Shown here: in pieces, positions 60,583 to 64,000 of the stretch
Layout of the letters: every line of letters begins with the position of its first letter
How positions within the stretch are numbered: position 1 is the first letter of the stretch
NCBI RefSeq assembly: GCF_000687555.1
Contig: NZ_JHWJ01000006.1
Location: forward strand, 1-64,000
DNA from: [Clostridium] aerotolerans DSM 5434
Lineage (GTDB): Bacteria; Bacillota; Clostridia; Lachnospirales; Lachnospiraceae
Direction: 5' to 3'
Length of the DNA: 64,000 nucleotides
Translations under genes and position numbers: made by a program
The notes under the pieces: generated by a model
Databases searched by the model: none
What the model was told of the DNA's origin: nothing
Seen by the model: the letters and a program-made list of their open reading frames with translations, nothing else

Positions 60583-61332
60583 ATGAAAATCCAATTTGAT
60601 CCGAACAATAACATTGTTAGATTATGTATGATAGGAATGGGCATGGAAGACAGCGGCAAACTCAAAGAAGCAGGTGAATCCTTTCAAAAAGCATGGAGTG
60701 AAGCAACCAATGACTTTGAACGATTTATTTCAGCGTATTATATAGCCAGGCGCCAATTAGATCGTTTCGAGAAATTAAAATGGTTTGAAACATCTTTGCA
60801 GTTCGCCTTAAAATGGAATGATGAAAGCGTTAAGAGTGTTTTCCCAGCATTATATCGAAACATAGCAAAATGCTATGAGGATATGGGCAATTTAGATAAG
60901 GCAAAAATGAATGACCAACAATCAAAATTACATGAGGTTCCGCCAACGGATAAAGGCCCCTTTTATCATGGGACAAAAGCGGATTTACAGGTGGGTGATT
61001 TATTGACTCCAGGAGGAGAATCCAATTATAAACCCGAACTAAAGATGAACCATATTTATTTTACTGCTCTTTTAAATGGTGCAGGGCTTGCAGCTTCCTT
61101 AGCAAAAGGAGATGGAAGAGAACGAATTTATATCGTGGAACCAACAGGGGAATATGAAAATGACCCTAATGTTACAGATAAGAAATTCCCAGGCAATTTG
61201 ACACGTTCTTACCGCTCATCAGAGCCTCTTAAGATTGTAGGAGAAGAAACAGAATGGTTAAAACAGACCCCGGAGCAAGTGCGAAAGTGGCGTGAAAAGC
61301 TGGCCAATAACAAAGGGGAAATCATTAATTAA
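60583..61332 (+). CDS. arr: Rifampin ADP-ribosyltransferase (Arr) with N-terminal TPR-like domain
   Basis: 249 residues behind AGAGAGGT. Residues 127-249 are a complete Arr domain: FYHGTKADLQVGDLLTPG with the NAD-binding H-G-T, then MNHIYFTALLNGAGLAASLA, RIYIVEPTGEYENDPNVTDK, FPGNLTRSYRSSEPLKIVGE. Arr transfers ADP-ribose from NAD to rifamycins and so inactivates them. Ordinary Arr proteins have about 140 residues; here about 120 extra N-terminal residues form helical pairs of TPR type (GKLKEAGESFQKAWSEATND, LYRNIAKCYEDMGNLDKAKM). The fused domain could steer oligomerisation or recognise another target. Confidence 0.9.
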   Translation: MKIQFDPNNNIVRLCMIGMGMEDSGKLKEAGESFQKAWSEATNDFERFISAYYIARRQLDRFEKLKWFETSLQFALKWNDESVKSVFPALYRNIAKCYEDMGNLDKAKMNDQQSKLHEVPPTDKGPFYHGTKADLQVGDLLTPGGESNYKPELKMNHIYFTALLNGAGLAASLAKGDGRERIYIVEPTGEYENDPNVTDKKFPGNLTRSYRSSEPLKIVGEETEWLKQTPEQVRKWREKLANNKGEIIN

Positions 61333-61469
61333 GGATATGTAAATGAATACTCCAATCGGACAGGGATTAAACAGATAGAAGATTTCACCCCAATAATAAA
61401 TTATAGATTCCTAAGAGAGGAATCAAATAGCAGTAACTTAATCATAAAAGAGAAAGGGAGAGTAATATC

Positions 61470-61820
61470 ATGACAAATGAGCGTGTATTTCAAATGGCGT
61501 TTTCCTCGGTCTATCCGTTGCTTGTTAAAAAGGCAGAGCGAAAAGGGCGTACCAAATCAGAAGTCGATGCCGTGATTTGCTGGCTGACGGGCTATGAGAT
61601 TTCCGGCTTGCAGGTGCAAATTGATAAGGATATTGACTACGAAACTTTCTTTTTGGAAGCCCCCAAGATAAACCCCAATGCGGTCAAAATCACAGGTGTG
61701 ATTTGCGGTCATCGTGTTGAGGAGATTAAAGACCCTCTCATGCAGAAAATCAGGTGGCTTGACAAACTGGTGGACGAGCTGGCAAAAGGAAAATCATTGG
61801 AGAAGATTTTCAGAAATTGA
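61470..61820 (+). CDS. DUF2200-family protein
   Basis: 116 residues behind AAAGGGAGAG. The start ERVFQMAFSSVYPLLVKKAE, then VDAVICWLTGYEISGLQ and the end KIRWLDKLVDELAKGKSLEK are characteristic for DUF2200, a small cytoplasmic family without known function. Its codon use looks somewhat richer in GC than the neighbours, which might hint at a separate origin. Confidence 0.85.
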   Translation: MTNERVFQMAFSSVYPLLVKKAERKGRTKSEVDAVICWLTGYEISGLQVQIDKDIDYETFFLEAPKINPNAVKITGVICGHRVEEIKDPLMQKIRWLDKLVDELAKGKSLEKIFRN

Positions 61821-61951
61821 ATCACAATGCATTGACCGCAGTCCTCCATTGAAATCATCGTTTATACATGTTCTTCTTATCTTTTAACGAAAATTAGTTA
61901 TGAAAGAACTGCGGTTGTGACATTCAGTAAATAAGCACGCTTAAAAGTGTA

Positions 61952-63109
61952 TCAACTTAAATATTCCAGAATTTCTTCTGCGATCTGATTATTTCCACCG
62001 GCATTAAGCATACTCTTTTGAAAGATTTGAATGCTTTTCTTATAAGAATCATCATTTAATATATTCATTGCATTATCTGCTAAGATTTCAGGAGTCAGAT
62101 GTTTTTTTGACAGTCTTTTCCCCATATGCAGGGTCTCTATTTGTCTTGCTACTGCAGGCTGGTCGTTTCCCACTGGCATTACAAGCATAGGGACTCCATA
62201 ATAAATAGATTCGTTGACACTATTCATTCCGCCATGAGTGATAAATACACTTGTTTGTTTTAAAATTTCTAACTGGGGTACAAATGGATAGATAAAAATG
62301 TTATCAGGGATGGAACCTAGTTTTTCCGCTTTCACAAGCAATCCGATTGATATAATTACAGTCACAGGTTTATCCTTGAATGCCTGAATACATTTTTTAA
62401 AAAAGGATGTGGAATTATTTAAAAGTGTGCCTAGAGAGATATAAATTAAGGGAGAGCGCAGCTCGGGAAAATGAAAGGATGGATCAATTGGCCTGTCACT
62501 GATTGCTGCTCCTATGTATTTATAATGGAATGGATCAAATTCTTCAGAGAAAATTTGAAATTCTTTGATTGTGTAGGTGAAGTTTAAAGGCGGGGCATTG
62601 TCGACCATTTCTTTTGCAATGCTGTTATAGCGCAAATGAAACTTTTTCTGAATTCTCTTAGAAATCAGGCTGCATAAAAAGGGATACCGGAAAATACAGG
62701 TCATATACCATCCCCCTGTTTGACCGAAATAACTCAGAACGTGCTCATTTAAAGAGAAGGTGGAAAACAGCCGGAATGCTGGGATTCCCAGTTCATCAGC
62801 CAGAGACTTGCCAGGTAAAAACAACATTTCATAAATGAGACAGTCATAATCACGGCCAATTCGTTTCACAGTCTTATAAGCAGAGCCCCAGCTTTTTAAC
62901 TCTTTTTGAGAGGGGGATAATGTTTCTGGATAATCATCATAGGGGATAAAATGAGCCCCTGTTTTTTCCACTTTTGTCTTCCAGTCAGGAGCCTGTACAT
63001 AGGTGACTTCATGCCCTAGGCTAATGATCACCTTTGCAAGTCCAAGGGTGGGGTTGGTATGACCGGAAAAGGGCAGATTGACCATTAAAATTTTCTTTTT
63101 ACTGTTCAT
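61952..63109 (-). CDS. UGT/MGT-type glycosyltransferase (GT1)
   Basis: 385 residues. N-terminal acceptor half with ILMVNLPFSGHTNPTLGLAK, C-terminal donor half with IYISLGTLLNN and the nucleotide-sugar motif FITHGGMNSVNESIYYGVPM followed by GNDQ. This is the MGT family of macrolide and flavonoid glycosyltransferases, some of which inactivate macrolides. It overlaps the TetR gene before it by 11 bp, so the two are translated together; drug-induced expression is a plausible model. Confidence 0.9.
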   Translation of the reverse strand: MNSKKKILMVNLPFSGHTNPTLGLAKVIISLGHEVTYVQAPDWKTKVEKTGAHFIPYDDYPETLSPSQKELKSWGSAYKTVKRIGRDYDCLIYEMLFLPGKSLADELGIPAFRLFSTFSLNEHVLSYFGQTGGWYMTCIFRYPFLCSLISKRIQKKFHLRYNSIAKEMVDNAPPLNFTYTIKEFQIFSEEFDPFHYKYIGAAISDRPIDPSFHFPELRSPLIYISLGTLLNNSTSFFKKCIQAFKDKPVTVIISIGLLVKAEKLGSIPDNIFIYPFVPQLEILKQTSVFITHGGMNSVNESIYYGVPMLVMPVGNDQPAVARQIETLHMGKRLSKKHLTPEILADNAMNILNDDSYKKSIQIFQKSMLNAGGNNQIAEEILEYLS

Positions 63110-63740
63110 AATATACTTTTAACCTTTCTTTGATTATATTTTCACTGGTTTCACTAATGAGAGGTGTCTCGAATTTTTGCAGCATTGTCACAATAAACTG
63201 GATTCTATTATATACTTCAATATATGTGCTGTTGACGATGATAGGATCCAGCCAAATATCAAATAGAAGTATAAAAATTTCTGCCATCTCTTTGGGATAC
63301 TTGCAGTTAAATTCCAAGGAAGCATTTCCCTGACGAATGATCTCTTCCACATACTTACTTAAAACATTGATGGAATTTCTTAATGTATTAAGTAAAGCAT
63401 AAGGAACTTTTTCCGCCCAATGATTTTGAGTTAGATTATAAAGAGTGTCATCCCCTTGTAATTCTCTTACAAGCAGATCAATTTTTTCTACGGAATTCAA
63501 ATCTCTGTTCTCAACCAATCTCTCAAACAAAATTTTTATAGCCTCTTTTCTTTGAGCAATGATATATTCCATAATTTCCTGCTTGCTGTTAAAGTGATGG
63601 TATAAAGCGCCCTTAGATAATCCAGTAGATTTCATAATATCCATCATGGTCGTATTTTCAAAGCCCTTTTGAGAAAAGAGAACGGTGGCTGTTGTTGTGA
63701 TCTTCTGTTTTGTAATACTGGCTTTATCTATTCTTGACAT
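63099..63740 (-). CDS. TetR/AcrR-family regulator
   Basis: 213 residues behind GGAGGTAAG. Helix-turn-helix FSQKGFENTTMMDIMKSTGL followed by SKGALYHHFNSKQEIMEYII. The C-terminal ligand domain (about 80-205) is typical in length. It heads a two-gene operon with the glycosyltransferase. A GACC-GCT-GGTC dyad directly upstream is the probable autoregulatory operator. Confidence 0.92.
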   Translation of the reverse strand: MSRIDKASITKQKITTTATVLFSQKGFENTTMMDIMKSTGLSKGALYHHFNSKQEIMEYIIAQRKEAIKILFERLVENRDLNSVEKIDLLVRELQGDDTLYNLTQNHWAEKVPYALLNTLRNSINVLSKYVEEIIRQGNASLEFNCKYPKEMAEIFILLFDIWLDPIIVNSTYIEVYNRIQFIVTMLQKFETPLISETSENIIKERLKVYYEQ

Positions 63741-63754
63741 CTATTCTTACCTCC

Positions 63755-63776
63755 AAAAAGACCGCTGGTCGGTTTT
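63755..63776. promoter_or_regulatory. Probable TetR operator
   Basis: GACC-GCT-GGTC (63760-63770) flanked by A5 and T5 tracts, just upstream of the ribosome-binding site of the TetR gene. The GACC/GGTC core is common in TetR-family operators. Confidence 0.55.
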
Positions 63777-63884
63777 TGTAATTGTATCAAAACAAATAAT
63801 ATCTGTCAACTAAAACATGCAATAATGATAAAAAAACAATAATGACTTAATATAAATAAAAATTACAAATATTTGCGCGTAATT

Positions 63885-63915
63885 AAAGTGGACAAAAAAC
63901 GACAGAAAGTGGACA
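63885..63915 (+). repeat. Direct repeats AAAGTGGACA (possible IS21-type end)
   Basis: AAAGTGGACA occurs at 63885-63894 and 63906-63915, 21 bp apart. Repeats containing TGGACA are typical of the multi-repeat ends of IS21-family elements. The following 85 bp to the window edge include ATG 63974 (MKRTGSEVF...), perhaps the start of the first transposase gene, but it cannot be confirmed. Confidence 0.35.
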
Positions 63916-64000
63916 TTTTTTTAAATTTGCTCATTTTTATGTTTTAATCCATAACAGATAAAATAATCTATCAATGAAAAGAACAGGATCTGAAGTATTC

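Noticed and set aside
1-64000. CRISPR arrays, tRNA or rRNA genes
   Set aside because: No regularly spaced repeats and no cloverleaf or rRNA sequence was seen on either strand.

Overview
The window looks like chromosomal accessory DNA of an AT-rich Gram-positive anaerobe of the class Clostridia, probably a plant-fibre-degrading member of the Lachnospiraceae. Evidence: strong Shine-Dalgarno sites, a GH9-CBM3c cellulase, clostridial Cys-rich peptide maturation genes, several 4Fe-4S redox proteins and a very high density of one-component regulators. I see no rRNA, tRNA or CRISPR array. Species assignment is an inference.

Layout. 1-6.3 kb: the 5' end of an IS256-type element, an MFS exporter with a MerR regulator and a MerR-type promoter, a ketopantoate-reductase-like gene facing a TetR regulator across two identical operators, a VanX-type dipeptidase, then scars of IS91- and IS110-type transposases. 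6.3-16 kb: an ArsR / aldo-keto reductase / EFR1 redox operon, a decayed stretch, and a MarR-controlled operon for a heterodimeric ABC exporter with two HlyD-type adaptors. 16-21 kb: regulator-enzyme pairs (LysR, HxlR, isochorismatase, TetR) and a membrane-protein gene interrupted by one in-frame TGA. 21-33.5 kb: a GH9 cellulase without a signal peptide, an EamA transporter, an XRE regulator, an acetyl-xylan-esterase-like hydrolase, a deformylase-like / Bcp / YaaA operon, a VanZ-type protein, a three-operator MarR/DtxR mini-regulon, and a secreted beta-helix protein.

33.5-42 kb: WYL and AraC regulators, a secreted tandem DJ-1/PfpI protein, an SDR, a duplicated SnoaL protein, a cupin, a cell-wall-binding protein and an O-methyltransferase. 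42-53 kb is the most coherent system: a VanR-VanZ-VanS-like operon with a two-gene ABC transporter, then a paralogous VanRS pair, a radical SAM/SPASM maturase, a 65-residue Cys-rich precursor and an ABC exporter, i.e. a ribosomally made, post-translationally modified peptide (RiPP) locus. 53-64 kb: LysR/LysE, a QueG-like Fe-S protein, a HAD phosphatase, GNAT, a secreted PPC-domain protein, an IS256 remnant, a frameshifted acyltransferase, a TPR-Arr rifampin ADP-ribosyltransferase, DUF2200, and a TetR/glycosyltransferase operon.

Themes: drug and envelope-stress defence (MFS, ABC exporters, VanX, two VanZ, VanRS, Arr, UGT-type glycosyltransferase), plant-polymer use, and a small regulator gene beside almost every operon. 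Two genes appear to start on isoleucine codons (ATC at 17091, ATT at 30330) at ideal distance from strong ribosome-binding sites.
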